Shown: positions 17,183 to 26,926, numbered from the stretch's first letter. The stretch is 34,662 nucleotides of DNA from Bergeyella zoohelcum ATCC 43767 (GCF_000301075.1 NZ_JH932293.1:486423-521084), one strand, 5' to 3'. The notes: a model not told the origin generated them from the letters alone. Translations and numbers: made by a program.

Positions 17183-20100
17183 ATGAGTTTTTTAAACAAG
17201 ATTCTGAAGGGTTTTTTAGGAGATAAAAATGCCAATGACCTTAAAGAAGTAAAAAAAGTAGTAAGCAAAGTAAAAGCTACAGAAGAGGCAATAGGGAAAC
17301 TATCTGATGAGGAGCTTCGTGGAAAAACCGCTCAATTTAAGGAAAAAATTAAAGCGAGTTCTGCAAAGATTACACAGAAAATACAAGAAATACAACAGAA
17401 AATTCAGTCTTCTCAAGATGTAGATGAGAAAGAAGCACTTTTCAATAAAATTACCGAACTGAATAAAGAAGCTTATCAGGCAGAGGAAAAAGTACTGAGT
17501 GACATCCTTCCTGAGGCTTTCGCTGTGGTAAAAGAAACTGCCAAAAGATGGGCTACCAATGGTGAAATTAGGGTGAAAGCCAATGATTGGGATAAGCAGC
17601 TGGCTGCTACCAAAGATTTCGTGGAAATCCAAGGAGAGGATGCCGTGTGGAAAAATGAATGGAATGCCTTCGGAACAGAAATCAAGTGGGACATGGTACA
17701 CTATGATGTACAGTTCATTGGTGGGGTAGTGCTTCATAGTGGTAAAATTGCAGAAATGCAGACAGGGGAAGGGAAAACCCTCGTAGGTACGCTTCCTATT
17801 TACCTTAATGCACTTACGGGAAGAGGAGTGCATGTGGTTACTGTAAATGATTATCTCGCGAAAAGAGACTCTGCATGGATGGGGCCTTTATATCAATTTC
17901 ATGGTCTCTCCATAGATTGTATTGATAAGCATCAGCCGAATTCTGACGGAAGAAGAAAAGCATACAACGCAGATATTACTTATGGTACCAATAATGAATT
18001 TGGTTTTGACTACCTTAGAGATAATATGGTAACCAATCCTGATGAACTGGTACAAAGAGAACTCAATTTTGCCATCGTGGATGAGGTAGACTCTGTTTTG
18101 GTAGATGATGCCAGAACGCCACTCATTATCTCAGGGCCAGTCCCAATGGGAGATAGACAAGAGTTTGATGTGCTCAAACCATCAGTGGATAGAATCGTAG
18201 CAGTACAGAAACAAACGATTTCTCAGATTTTTAATGAAGCGAAAAAACTCATCGGTCAAGGAAATACCAAAGAGGGAGGCTTTAAGTTACTTCAGGCGTA
18301 TAGAGGTTTGCCGAAGAATAAAAACCTAATTAAATTCCTTTCAGAAACAGGAAATAAAGCATTGCTTCAGAAAGTAGAAGCACAATACATGGCAGATAAT
18401 AACCGTGAAATGCCCAAAGTAGATAAAGACCTTTATTTCGTTATTGATGAGAAGAATAACCAAATAGACCTCACCGATAAAGGGGTGGAGTATATGTCTC
18501 AAGGCACAGATAAAGATTTTTTTGTGCTCCAAGATATTGCTACCGAAATTGCAGAACTTGAAGCAAAAAACCTTTCTAAAGAGGAGGAGTTTGCGGCTAA
18601 AGAAGAGCTTTTTAGAGACTTTGCGGTAAAATCCGAAAGAATCCACACCATGAATCAGCTTTTGAAAGCCTATACGCTTTTTGAAAAAGATGATGAATAT
18701 GTAGTGATGGACGGTCAGGTGAAAATCGTAGATGAACAGACAGGGCGTATCATGGAAGGTCGCCGTTATTCAGATGGGCTTCACCAAGCTATTGAAGCAA
18801 AGGAAAATGTGAAAATAGAAGCCGCTACACAGACTTTTGCTACCATTACACTCCAAAATTATTTCCGTATGTACAATAAACTTGCGGGAATGACGGGTAC
18901 TGCCGAAACGGAAGCAGGAGAGTTCTGGGAAATCTATAAGCTGGATGTGGTGGTAATTCCTACCAATAGACCTATCCAAAGACATGATAGACATGATTTG
19001 GTATTTAAAACCAACAGAGAAAAATACAATGCCGTCATTGAGGAAATAGAAAAGCTGACCGCAGCCGGAAGGCCGGTGCTTGTGGGAACTACTTCGGTAG
19101 AGATTTCACAATTGTTATCAAAAGCATTGCAATTGAGAAAAATTCCACATCAAGTACTTAATGCTAAGCTTCATGCTAAGGAAGCGGAGATTGTAGCAGA
19201 GGCAGGAAAAGCAGGGCAGGTAACCATCGCCACCAATATGGCGGGTAGAGGTACGGACATTAAACTTTCTAAAGAAGTAAAAGACGCAGGAGGTCTTGCC
19301 ATTATCGGTACTGAAAGACATGACTCTCGCCGTGTGGACAGACAGCTCAGAGGTAGAGCAGGGCGTCAGGGCGACCCAGGTAGTTCACAGTTTTATGTTT
19401 CTTTAGAGGATAATCTGATGAGACTTTTCGGCTCTGAAAGAATAGCGAAAATGATGGATAAATTGGGACACAAGGAAGGAGAAGTAATTCAGCACTCCAT
19501 GATTACCAAGTCCATTGAAAGAGCACAGAAAAAAGTGGAGCAGAATAACTTTGGTATCCGTAAGAGACTTTTGGAGTACGATGATGTGATGAATAAGCAG
19601 AGAGATGTTATCTATAAGCGTAGAAAAAATGCACTCTTTGGGGATCACTTAAAGTACGATATCAATAACATGATTTTTGATGTGGCACATTCGGTGGTAA
19701 ATCATGGAAAGGCTACGGGGAACTTCAAAGAATTCGAATACGAAGTGATTAAGAATTTCACTATGAATTCTCCTATTTCTGAGGATGAGTTTAAATCTAA
19801 GCAAGTTCAAGAATTAACCAATATCCTTTACAAAGCGGCAGAAGAAGACTACAGAAACCGTTTAGAACTGATCAAAGAGAAATCTTTCCCTGTGATTGAG
19901 AATGTATATCAGAATCAAGGCAATATGTTTAAGATGATTCAAGTGCCATTCTCTGATGGGCAAAGAACGCTTACCATCGTTACTGATCTTCAAAAGGCAT
20001 ACGAAACAAAGTGTCAAAGTTTAATGGATGATTTCGAGAAGAATATCACCCTTTCTATCATTGATGAAAACTGGAAACTTCACCTCAGAGAGATGGATGA

Positions 20101-20251
20101 TTTAAGACGCTCTTCTCAAGGTGCCGTGTATGAGCAGAAAGACCCATTGGTAATTTACAAGCAAGAATCTTTCTACTTATTCAGTGATATGGTGGATAAA
20201 ATCAATAAAGAAACCATTTCATTCCTTTACAAAGGCGAGATTCCAGTGTAA
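17183..20251 (+). CDS. secA: Preprotein translocase ATPase SecA
   Basis: Motor ATPase that drives unfolded preproteins through SecYEG. At 1022 aa it is longer than E. coli SecA (901), as usual in Bacteroidetes. An early charged helical insertion lies at about 55-105, and a longer insert after [11 protein letters not shown] at about 330-440. Walker A is MQTGEGKT (192-199), followed by [12 protein letters not shown], the [17 protein letters not shown]-type motif, GTTSVE and [10 protein letters not shown], and [14 protein letters not shown] in the second helicase domain. The C-terminus ends LYKGEIPV, without the Cys-rich SecB-binding zinc domain. It is followed by a strong terminator. It serves all the exported proteins in this window. 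Confidence 0.98.
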   Translation: MSFLNKILKGFLGDKNANDLKEVKKVVSKVKATEEAIGKLSDEELRGKTAQFKEKIKASSAKITQKIQEIQQKIQSSQDVDEKEALFNKITELNKEAYQAEEKVLSDILPEAFAVVKETAKRWATNGEIRVKANDWDKQLAATKDFVEIQGEDAVWKNEWNAFGTEIKWDMVHYDVQFIGGVVLHSGKIAEMQTGEGKTLVGTLPIYLNALTGRGVHVVTVNDYLAKRDSAWMGPLYQFHGLSIDCIDKHQPNSDGRRKAYNADITYGTNNEFGFDYLRDNMVTNPDELVQRELNFAIVDEVDSVLVDDARTPLIISGPVPMGDRQEFDVLKPSVDRIVAVQKQTISQIFNEAKKLIGQGNTKEGGFKLLQAYRGLPKNKNLIKFLSETGNKALLQKVEAQYMADNNREMPKVDKDLYFVIDEKNNQIDLTDKGVEYMSQGTDKDFFVLQDIATEIAELEAKNLSKEEEFAAKEELFRDFAVKSERIHTMNQLLKAYTLFEKDDEYVVMDGQVKIVDEQTGRIMEGRRYSDGLHQAIEAKENVKIEAATQTFATITLQNYFRMYNKLAGMTGTAETEAGEFWEIYKLDVVVIPTNRPIQRHDRHDLVFKTNREKYNAVIEEIEKLTAAGRPVLVGTTSVEISQLLSKALQLRKIPHQVLNAKLHAKEAEIVAEAGKAGQVTIATNMAGRGTDIKLSKEVKDAGGLAIIGTERHDSRRVDRQLRGRAGRQGDPGSSQFYVSLEDNLMRLFGSERIAKMMDKLGHKEGEVIQHSMITKSIERAQKKVEQNNFGIRKRLLEYDDVMNKQRDVIYKRRKNALFGDHLKYDINNMIFDVAHSVVNHGKATGNFKEFEYEVIKNFTMNSPISEDEFKSKQVQELTNILYKAAEEDYRNRLELIKEKSFPVIENVYQNQGNMFKMIQVPFSDGQRTLTIVTDLQKAYETKCQSLMDDFEKNITLSIIDENWKLHLREMDDLRRSSQGAVYEQKDPLVIYKQESFYLFSDMVDKINKETISFLYKGEIPV

Positions 20252-20267
20252 AGAAAAACCAAAAAGA

Positions 20268-20302
20268 AAAAAGAAGCTGTCCCCAAAGGGCAGCTTCTTT
20301 TG
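20268..20302 (+). terminator. Terminator of secA
   Basis: Stem AAAGAAGCTG...CCC against GGG-CAGCTTCTTT with a small bulge and a CAAA loop, then TTTT. It begins 17 bases after the stop codon. Confidence 0.8.
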
Positions 20303-20343
20303 TTCATTATCGTACAATCAATTGATTTCTGTCATGTATTTTA

Positions 20344-20377
20344 ATTTAGATTAAGTATAAATAATTTTATATATTTG
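20344..20377 (+). promoter_or_regulatory. Promoter and possible operator of the barrel-imelysin locus
   Basis: The -7 box TATATTTG (20370-20377) is an exact TAnnTTTG match, 20 bases before the ATG at 20398. Just upstream is an imperfect inverted repeat, ATTTAGATT/AAGTATAAAT (20344-20362), in the spacer position where a repressor would act. A Fur-type operator is an attractive reading given the gene content, but it is inference. Confidence 0.45.
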
Positions 20378-20397
20378 TAACATAAAAATTGGTTGCT

Positions 20398-21726
20398 ATG
20401 AAACTTTTTTATGTTTTTCCTTTGATGTTCAGTTCAATGATGGTGGTGGCACAAGGAATTTCAGAGCATGATGTTCCAGTTATTAAGAATGGAGAGAATG
20501 TTTCGCCATTAGAAAAATCTACGAGTAAATCGTTATTGAGTCCAGAAAGATTTTCACTTCGTGGATACGGAGCGGTAAATTACTATAACTATGGTCGGTA
20601 TGATACGGATTATTCCATTAAAAATAAAATGGATGCTGAAAGGTTAAATCTTTATTTAGAATACAAGTTCAATGACCAGTTGTCTTTTAAATCTGAAATA
20701 GAATTTGAACATGGTGGTACGGGAGTTACAATGGAGTTAGATCATCAGGAAGAAGCAGGAGAAATAGAAACGGAATTAGAAAAAGGAGGGGAAGTGAAAA
20801 TTGAACAGATTAATGTCAATTATGCGTTTTCTAAAGCTTTCAATATCCGTGCAGGAAGGCTGAAATTGTATTTTAATGCTGCACAGAATTTAGATTATCC
20901 TACTACCTATTTTACCACGCACAGACAGGAAATGGAAAATACTATTCTTCCTCTCGGTTGGTATGAGAACGGAATAGAGTTTCATGGAATAGTGAAGGAT
21001 AAGTGGAGGTATTATGCTACTGTAACCAATGGTTTAGATTCTTCTGGATTTTCGTCGGGACAATTTATTAAAAATGGTTACCAGCAGAAATTTGAGATGC
21101 AAAATGCTGAATCATTGGCGTATATGGCAAGGTTAGATTATCTTTTTGGTAGTCATAAGAATACTTTTGTAGGGGTAGCAGGATATTTTGGAAATACTAA
21201 TCCTAACCGCCCTAAAAAAGATATGAATGTAGATGGATATTTGAATTTGTTAACAGCCCATATTAATTATGATGAAAAGTATCTTCGTTTTTCGGGAGCT
21301 GTGTTATATGGTAATCTTCAGAATTCTGATAAAATAACGGTTGCAAATACCAAATTACCCAATGCTTTAGGAGCGAAAAGAACTCCCGTGGGGAAAAATG
21401 TATTGGGCATTTCTGCGGATATAGGTTATGAAATTTTGCACTTGTTTATTCCTTATGCTCAGCATAAACTTTACCCTTTTGTTCGTTATGATTTTTATGA
21501 CACGATGTACAAAACGGCTGGTTTGGTAATTAAGAAAGACCGTTGGGAGAGAAGTGTTTTTACAGGTGGAATTAATTATTTTATTCATCCACAGATTGTT
21601 TTAAAAGCACAATATTCTAATCGGGTTTTAGGTTCGGAACATGTGGATAGATATACCGTAGTGCCTACAGGTAAAAAGCAAAAGGAAAATTTCTTTTCTA
21701 TCGGGGTGGCATTCACTTTATTGTAA
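20398..21726 (+). CDS. Outer-membrane beta-barrel (porin-like) protein
   Basis: A 442-residue protein with a signal peptide (MKLFYVFPLMFSSMMVVAQ) followed by a periplasmic linker and, from about residue 50, alternating amphipathic strands (RFSLRGYGAVNYYNYG, RLNLYLEYKFNDQLSFKSEIEFEHGG and so on), ending FFSIGVAFTLL with a terminal hydrophobic strand. This is the layout of a Bacteroidetes phosphate-selective-porin-like or general barrel. An acidic insert (DHQEEAGEIETELEKGGE, about 115-133) could be a metal-binding loop. It lacks a TonB box and plug, so it is not a TonB receptor. The imelysin gene begins 29 bases after its stop, implying one operon. The start is ATG 20398; a TTG 9 bases upstream is in frame but less likely. 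Confidence 0.8.
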   Translation: MKLFYVFPLMFSSMMVVAQGISEHDVPVIKNGENVSPLEKSTSKSLLSPERFSLRGYGAVNYYNYGRYDTDYSIKNKMDAERLNLYLEYKFNDQLSFKSEIEFEHGGTGVTMELDHQEEAGEIETELEKGGEVKIEQINVNYAFSKAFNIRAGRLKLYFNAAQNLDYPTTYFTTHRQEMENTILPLGWYENGIEFHGIVKDKWRYYATVTNGLDSSGFSSGQFIKNGYQQKFEMQNAESLAYMARLDYLFGSHKNTFVGVAGYFGNTNPNRPKKDMNVDGYLNLLTAHINYDEKYLRFSGAVLYGNLQNSDKITVANTKLPNALGAKRTPVGKNVLGISADIGYEILHLFIPYAQHKLYPFVRYDFYDTMYKTAGLVIKKDRWERSVFTGGINYFIHPQIVLKAQYSNRVLGSEHVDRYTVVPTGKKQKENFFSIGVAFTLL

Positions 21727-21755
21727 ATTGATAATCAAAAAATAGTATAGTCAAA

Positions 21756-22841
21756 ATGAAACATTTAGAATTTGTTAAGAAAGCGACATTAGTTGCTGTT
21801 GCGAGTTTTGCTTTGGTAAGTTGTAGAGATACAGATAGTGTAGTGGGGGTAGAGGAACAAGGCGTTGTGCAAAAAGATGTTATTTCAAATATTACGAATA
21901 ATGTCATCATTAGCACTTATCAGGACTTGAACCAAAAAGCACTTCATCTTAAAAATAAAATTGATGAGATGACGGTGGGGAATGAACAGGCACTATTGGC
22001 GGCAAGACAAGCGTGGATAGAGGCTCGTTCACCATGGGAAAAATCAGAAGGTTTTCTCTATGGACCTGTAGATACAGAAGGTTTAGATCCAGCTTTGGAC
22101 ACTTGGCCAGTGGATGTTCAAGGGATGAATAATATCATTAATGGAAATCAGACCATTACGGCAGGTCTAATTGCTGCTAATAATGAAGTGCGAGGTTTTC
22201 ACCTTATAGAATATCTACTTTGGGGAGAAGATGGTAATAAACAGGCCCATCAATTTACTCCAAGAGAAATAGAATATCTAAAAGCAGCCGCCCAAGATTT
22301 ACAAAATAATACTCAGAAATTGCATTTGGGATGGATAACCTCTGGTGGAAACTTTGCACAGTATTTCCTTAATCCCAATCCGAATAGCCCCGCTTATAAA
22401 TCTGAAAAAGATGTTCTTGTAGAAATTACAGATGGAATTTTTACTATTTGTGATGAGGTGGCTAACACCAAAATAGCAGAACCTCTTACAGGAGATAATC
22501 AAGCTCCTGCACCAGAAAAGGAAGAGTCCAGATTTTCTCACAATTCCAAAAAAGACTTCTCTGATAATATCAGAAGTGTGAAAAATATTTATTTGGGCGT
22601 GTATGGAAATGGAGGGAATGGAAAAGGAATTTCTAATGTAGTAAAGGAAAAAAATGCGGCATTGGACAATGAAATAAGATTACAGATAGATGAAGCCATA
22701 ATGGCGATTGATGCTATTCCAGGAACATTTAGCAGTGCTATTTTTAATAATAGACCTGAGGTAATGTATGCCCAAGAAAAAGTAGCCAAACTAATGGATA
22801 CGATTGAGAAAAAACTGAAACCATTCATCAATAATTTATAA
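21756..22841 (+). CDS. Imelysin family (M75/IrpA-like) lipoprotein
   Basis: A 361-residue exported protein with a lipoprotein signal ending VSC (C23), so lipid-anchored, probably in the outer membrane or periplasm. It carries the imelysin hallmark GxHxxE as GFHLIEYLLWG (147-157; H149, E152). Imelysins are related to EfeO/IrpA proteins and are linked to iron uptake; the peptidase activity once proposed is doubtful. Residues WEKSEGFLYGPVDTEGLDPALDTWP (94-118) match the family N-half. A proline/glutamate-rich stretch follows at about 250. It sits directly between the barrel gene and the di-heme oxidoreductase, a partner combination seen with imelysins in other Gram-negative bacteria. Confidence 0.92.
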   Translation: MKHLEFVKKATLVAVASFALVSCRDTDSVVGVEEQGVVQKDVISNITNNVIISTYQDLNQKALHLKNKIDEMTVGNEQALLAARQAWIEARSPWEKSEGFLYGPVDTEGLDPALDTWPVDVQGMNNIINGNQTITAGLIAANNEVRGFHLIEYLLWGEDGNKQAHQFTPREIEYLKAAAQDLQNNTQKLHLGWITSGGNFAQYFLNPNPNSPAYKSEKDVLVEITDGIFTICDEVANTKIAEPLTGDNQAPAPEKEESRFSHNSKKDFSDNIRSVKNIYLGVYGNGGNGKGISNVVKEKNAALDNEIRLQIDEAIMAIDAIPGTFSSAIFNNRPEVMYAQEKVAKLMDTIEKKLKPFINNL

Positions 22842-22872
22842 CAATTTACAATCTTATGAATTCATTGAATGA

Positions 22873-22899
22873 GCAGCCCTGTATTTTTTATAGGGTTGC
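22873..22899 (+). terminator. Weak hairpin between imelysin and di-heme genes
   Basis: GCAGCCCT against AGGGTTGC (8 pairs, one G-U) with an 11-base loop, followed by TTGGTTTTTG. The T tract is poor, so it may attenuate rather than stop transcription into the next gene. Confidence 0.4.
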
Positions 22900-22992
22900 T
22901 TGGTTTTTGCTCCTGTTTAGAAAATGAGTAATTTCATATAAAATAGATAAGTGATTTAATTTCACAAGTTAATTTTTAAACCTAATTAAAAA

Positions 22993-24372
22993 ATGAAAAA
23001 CAACTATTGGATTATTGCACTCATTGTTTTTATTGTATTCTCTTGTAAGGATGAAGTGTTTACGCCTACCTATCAGCCTATTGAAGATCGTACTATGGCA
23101 GGAGGAGGAACCACTTATATGGAAGCTCATAGTAACTCATTTAGTAACCCAGCACCCAATCTTACCGCATCTGAACTTCAAGAGCATTTATTCGGAGATG
23201 CAGAGTTTGAAGCCTCATTCGTATCTGCTCCAGCAACTATCAATCCTGGTTTAGGACCTATCTTTAATCATACTTCGTGTATTAATTGTCATCCTAAAGA
23301 CGGGCGTTCCAAATTTCCAGATCATTTGGATTTGCCCAATGGCTTTTTTCTCCGAACCAGTATACCAGGAGTAGATGCTCATGGGGGACCAGTACCCACT
23401 CCAGGTTTTGGACTTCAGATTCAAAATCAAGCCATTATAGGTTATCAGCCTGAAGCCAAAATAAAAGTCGTTTTTCAGTATAAAACAGAAACACTCGCTG
23501 ATGGCACCGTGGTAGAATTAAGAAAGCCTATTTTCAGCCTAAAAAATCCTTATATCCCCGTTCCTTCTAATGCCATGTTTTCACCCAGAATGCCTATGCC
23601 TGTATTTGGATTAGGATTAATAGAAGCCATTCCTGAAAGCCGAATTCTAAGTCTTCAAGATGAAAATGATGCAGATGGAGATGGAATTTCTGGAAGAGCT
23701 AATTTTGTATGGAACCCTATTACCCAAAAAACTGAACTTGGAAGGTTTGGATGGAAAGCAAATACTGCTACGGTACTTCTCCAAACGGCGGGAGCTTATG
23801 TTCATGATATGGGAATCACTAATCCTGTTTTTCCTATAGAAACAGGATTTGGACAATCAAATGGTAGTGATGGACATTATGATGACCCTGAATTGGGAAC
23901 GCAAATTTTAAACGCAGTGGCTCAGTATTGTAGAACGCTTGCTGTACCTGCAGCGAGAAATGTTTTCAATGCTAATGTGAACAATGGATATAAAATCTTC
24001 GTCAATGAATTAGAATGTGCAAAATGTCATACACCAAGTCATGTTACAGGTAATAGTGATATTGCTGGGCTTTCCAACCAAAAAATATGGCCATTTTCTG
24101 ATTTTTTACTTCATGATATGGGAGCTGACTTGGCCGACCATAGACCTGATTTTCTTGCCAATGGCTATGAATGGAGAACGAGACCATTATGGGGATTAGG
24201 GTTAACCTTTAAGGTCAATGGGCATCAAAATTTTCTTCATGATGGCAGAGCTAGAAGCATTACCGAAGCCATACTTTGGCATGGGGGAGAAGCACAAAAA
24301 TCCAAAGAAAAATTTAAACAACTTCCTACCCAAAAGAGGAATGACTTATTGGCATTTTTAAACTCATTATAG
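22993..24372 (+). CDS. Di-heme c-type oxidoreductase (DUF1111/DHOR family) lipoprotein
   Basis: A 459-residue exported protein. The lipobox FSC gives a lipid anchor at C18. Two c-type heme sites are visible: CINCH (96-100) and CAKCH (342-346). Between them is a calcium-type loop DENDADGDGISG (223-234) and the family segments MPMPVFGLGLIEAIPE (200-215) and FGWKANTATVLLQTAGAY (252-269). DHOR proteins resemble MauG/CcpA di-heme peroxidases but their reaction is not settled; older annotations call them thiol oxidoreductases. Placed with an imelysin and a barrel, a role in redox handling of iron in the envelope is likely. It needs a cytochrome c maturation system encoded elsewhere. The 151-base gap upstream contains a weak hairpin. 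Confidence 0.93.
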   Translation: MKNNYWIIALIVFIVFSCKDEVFTPTYQPIEDRTMAGGGTTYMEAHSNSFSNPAPNLTASELQEHLFGDAEFEASFVSAPATINPGLGPIFNHTSCINCHPKDGRSKFPDHLDLPNGFFLRTSIPGVDAHGGPVPTPGFGLQIQNQAIIGYQPEAKIKVVFQYKTETLADGTVVELRKPIFSLKNPYIPVPSNAMFSPRMPMPVFGLGLIEAIPESRILSLQDENDADGDGISGRANFVWNPITQKTELGRFGWKANTATVLLQTAGAYVHDMGITNPVFPIETGFGQSNGSDGHYDDPELGTQILNAVAQYCRTLAVPAARNVFNANVNNGYKIFVNELECAKCHTPSHVTGNSDIAGLSNQKIWPFSDFLLHDMGADLADHRPDFLANGYEWRTRPLWGLGLTFKVNGHQNFLHDGRARSITEAILWHGGEAQKSKEKFKQLPTQKRNDLLAFLNSL

Positions 24373-24848
24373 ATATATCCTATACCATTACTATTTCTTC
24401 TCAAGGGAAATTATTTGTATTATTTAAATCTGTATAAAACTATTCAATGGAACATATTGAGAAGTGCATGCAGCGTTGGTTTTACTTAACCAGGGAAGTA
24501 TTAATAACGATTTAAGTAAATTATAGAATCGTTTGATAATCATAAGCATAGAAGCTGTCTCTACTTATTAGGATAAGAATAGTCATTAGGAAGTAAGGAA
24601 AATGAAGTTATAATATTCTTTTTCTTGTTATAAATCTATTAGATTTATCAAGAATGTTGAGTTTAATTTTAATGAATCTCATCTTTCCAGATTATTTGTA
24701 AAATACTAAAAGATACTTTGGAATCGTAAACTCAGGGAATTTAAATAAGATAAAAAGCAAGACGAGTTCATATATAGTAAGGAGAAGATAGAGCATAATT
24801 TATGATAAAAATCATTTATTTTAATTAATTCTAAATAAAAAATAAAAT
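24373..24848. repeat. Long intergenic gap with degenerate repeat, copy C
   Basis: About 500 non-coding bases between the di-heme gene and the first T9SS cargo gene. It carries blocks shared with other gaps: GAAGCTGTCTCTACTTATTAGG (24551-24572, as at 13203), ACTTTGGAATCGTAAACTCAGG (24715-24736, related to 13231 and 28751), and GTTCATATAT with flanks (24766-24775, as at 15581). It is the fullest copy of the family seen here. No ORF, tRNA or strong terminator is visible; the di-heme gene has no obvious hairpin after it. Confidence 0.5.
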
Positions 24849-24856
24849 TATCTTTG
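24849..24856 (+). promoter_or_regulatory. Putative -7 box of the T9SS cargo pair (TATCTTTG)
   Basis: Exact TAnnTTTG match, 21 bases before ATG 24878. The -33 region is only A/T-rich. Confidence 0.4.
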
Positions 24857-24877
24857 TAGTTATTAAACTTTATGCCT

Positions 24878-26095
24878 ATGAAAATAACAATACTATCTGT
24901 TTTGTTCAGTATGGGAGCTATGGCTCAGCAGCATCATTTCGTGTCTCCTCAAGGAAAATTAAAATTAATCCATCAGGATAAGGAATACAATCAAACACAA
25001 GGATATGCAGTAGAAGAAGCCCGAACCAACTATGTGTATGAACAATACGGTAACAGATTAAATGAGATTCTATATAATAAGGTCAGTAGTAATGGAACAC
25101 TGAGTGTTTCAGCAAAAAAGATGATGACTTATGATGCACATGATAGAATTATCAAAGTCTCCGAAGAAGAAGCAGATGACCAAGGCGTTTTGTATTTGTC
25201 CACAGAAATCGAATATGATTATAACACAATGCATCAGCCTACTGAAATTAGAAGAATAACGCATGACCCTTATGATAATACTTTTGAAATCGATAGAAAG
25301 TATGTGTTTACTTATCATAATGGAAAGGTAAGCCAGATTCAGTGGTATTGGGGGTCTTCACTTACTCACCTATTTAATGATTCTTTCACTTATAATGCTC
25401 AAGACCAACTGGTAGAATATATCAGAACCACAGCTTCAGGAGAAAATAGGGACAGAAAAACTTATCAGTATAATGCGGCTGGAAAGCAGATAGGGTTTGT
25501 GTGGGAAAAATTCTCTAATAATGCATGGAAAAACCACTATAAATTAGAGTATCAATATGATATGAATCATGAAAATATTATTCAGGAAACTTCTTATCTC
25601 TTTACCAATGGTGCGTGGAAAGAAAATGTAAAAGTAGAATATGAGTTTGATCTCAATATTTTAGGTTCAAATGCTTATCAGTATAAAGATTATTCATATT
25701 ATCTAGGGCAACATGAGTGGGTGAATAATAAAAATGTGGTTTCAGAAACCCGTTATTATTCTTATGACCTTCATCCTACTATCAATACTTGGAAATATAA
25801 TAGAAGTGTTACATCTAATTATTTGGATAGTAGCTCACTTTCTACTGCTGAATTGGTTAATGCTAATAATTTAACTAAAACTTTAGTTTTTCCAAACCCC
25901 ACTGCTGAGTTTTTTAGGATAGCAAATCCCAATAATATAAGAAAGGTACAGCTTATAGATGCTTCTGGTAAGATAGCAAGAGAGTATTCTGCTAATACAG
26001 ATGAATATTCAGTACAAGGACTAGCAAAGGGGGGGTATATCGTTATCATTACAGATGAAAAATCTACAAAATCTACTCAATTAATAATTAAATAA
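24878..26095 (+). CDS. T9SS cargo protein with YD-like and W-centred repeats
   Basis: A 405-residue exported protein of unknown function. Signal peptide: MKITILSVLFSMGAMAQ. The body has YD-like segments (TYDAHDRII, FTYNAQDQLVEY, YQYNAAGKQIGF) as in RHS-type or YD-repeat proteins, then three or four repeats of about 30 residues beginning with a tryptophan: NAWKNHYKLEYQYD, GAWKENVKVEYEFD, HEWVNNKNVV...YYSYD, NTWKYNRSV. The last 70 residues are a type A T9SS sorting domain (LVFPNP, VQLIDASGK, LAKGGYIVIIT, QLIIK). It should be secreted or surface-attached. An in-frame ATG lies 6 bases upstream; either may be used. The next gene starts 3 bases after the stop, so the two are co-transcribed. Confidence 0.82.
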   Translation: MKITILSVLFSMGAMAQQHHFVSPQGKLKLIHQDKEYNQTQGYAVEEARTNYVYEQYGNRLNEILYNKVSSNGTLSVSAKKMMTYDAHDRIIKVSEEEADDQGVLYLSTEIEYDYNTMHQPTEIRRITHDPYDNTFEIDRKYVFTYHNGKVSQIQWYWGSSLTHLFNDSFTYNAQDQLVEYIRTTASGENRDRKTYQYNAAGKQIGFVWEKFSNNAWKNHYKLEYQYDMNHENIIQETSYLFTNGAWKENVKVEYEFDLNILGSNAYQYKDYSYYLGQHEWVNNKNVVSETRYYSYDLHPTINTWKYNRSVTSNYLDSSSLSTAELVNANNLTKTLVFPNPTAEFFRIANPNNIRKVQLIDASGKIAREYSANTDEYSVQGLAKGGYIVIITDEKSTKSTQLIIK

Positions 26096-26098
26096 TTT

Positions 26099-26845
26099 AT
26101 GAAAAGAATTTTATTTTTTGCCCTACTTATCGGGGCTTTGGCACAGGCACAGCTGACCAGTATCAATGAAAATTTCGAATCTTTTGCTCTTGCTTCTCTG
26201 CCTCAAAATGGATGGCTGTGTGATAAGCCAGATCCTCACGGAGGAATATATAGAAATACCCGAACAGGAAATAAATATCTTGTAGCATATAGTTATGATA
26301 GTGCGGAGCCTGTTTATCTTATAATGCCAGAGCTAGTTTCTGTACATGGGACATTGGTATTCTATGCAGGAAGTGGAACTAGTCTCGGAGGTAGTCTTGA
26401 GATGGGATTGGTAGATGATCCTTCCAATATAGCAGGTTTTGAAAAAATATCAGACCACGCACTTGATAGAAGCTACATGTCAAGAATTCAGGTGAATATA
26501 CCCCAAAGTACTAAGAAATTTATTGTTTTCAAATTCATACCTGGAGGTTTGCATCAGGTAATGGGAGTGGATAATGTTACTTTTACCCCTACTCAATTAT
26601 CTGTGAATGAAAGCGAAAAATCAGTTGCTTTATCAGAGGTGATTTTTGATTCTAATACCCGAAAATTAATTTCTTTAAATCATCAATTGAAGAGTATCCA
26701 AATCATCAATGCTGCTGGGCAGAAAGTAGCAGAAATAAAATCACCTAAAAAGGAGGAAGATGTACACCTAGGGACTGGCGTGTATATCGTGATGTATGAA
26801 AATGCACAGGGAGAAAAGCGTACAACAAAAATTCGTGTAAACTAA
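26099..26845 (+). CDS. T9SS cargo protein with choice-of-anchor J-like domain
   Basis: A 248-residue exported protein with a signal peptide (MKRILFFALLIGALAQAQ). Residues about 22-165 begin INENFESFALASLPQNGW and end MGVDNVTF, the outline of the choice-of-anchor J/cleaved-adhesin jelly-roll domain found in flavobacterial surface proteins and gingipains. The tail from about 175 is a type A T9SS sorting domain (LKSIQIINAAGQKVAEI, LGTGVYIVMYENAQGEKRTTKIRVN), though without a clear PNP motif at its start. It follows the preceding cargo gene by 3 bases and is closed by a strong terminator, so the two form a two-gene unit. The ligand is unknown. Confidence 0.82.
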   Translation: MKRILFFALLIGALAQAQLTSINENFESFALASLPQNGWLCDKPDPHGGIYRNTRTGNKYLVAYSYDSAEPVYLIMPELVSVHGTLVFYAGSGTSLGGSLEMGLVDDPSNIAGFEKISDHALDRSYMSRIQVNIPQSTKKFIVFKFIPGGLHQVMGVDNVTFTPTQLSVNESEKSVALSEVIFDSNTRKLISLNHQLKSIQIINAAGQKVAEIKSPKKEEDVHLGTGVYIVMYENAQGEKRTTKIRVN

Positions 26846-26872
26846 TAACTTGTTTTCATAGCCATTGAATTT

Positions 26873-26911
26873 AAAAACACCACTCTAAAGAATTAATAGA
26901 GTGGTGTTTTT
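26873..26911. terminator. Bidirectional terminator after the T9SS pair
   Basis: Perfect 15-bp stem (26873-26887 with 26897-26911), 9-base loop, then further T residues. A-rich left end and T-rich right end allow termination on both strands, between convergent stops at 26845 and 26927. Confidence 0.9.
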
Positions 26912-26926
26912 TTTGATGCTAACATT

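Noticed and set aside
20398-21726. TonB-dependent receptor
   Set aside because: Too short (442 aa), with no plug domain or TonB box; it is better described as a simple barrel.
24373-24871. Possible tRNA, small RNA or CRISPR array in the longest gap
   Set aside because: No cloverleaf, no regularly spaced identical repeats and no clear promoter-terminator pair for an RNA; only degenerate repeat blocks.
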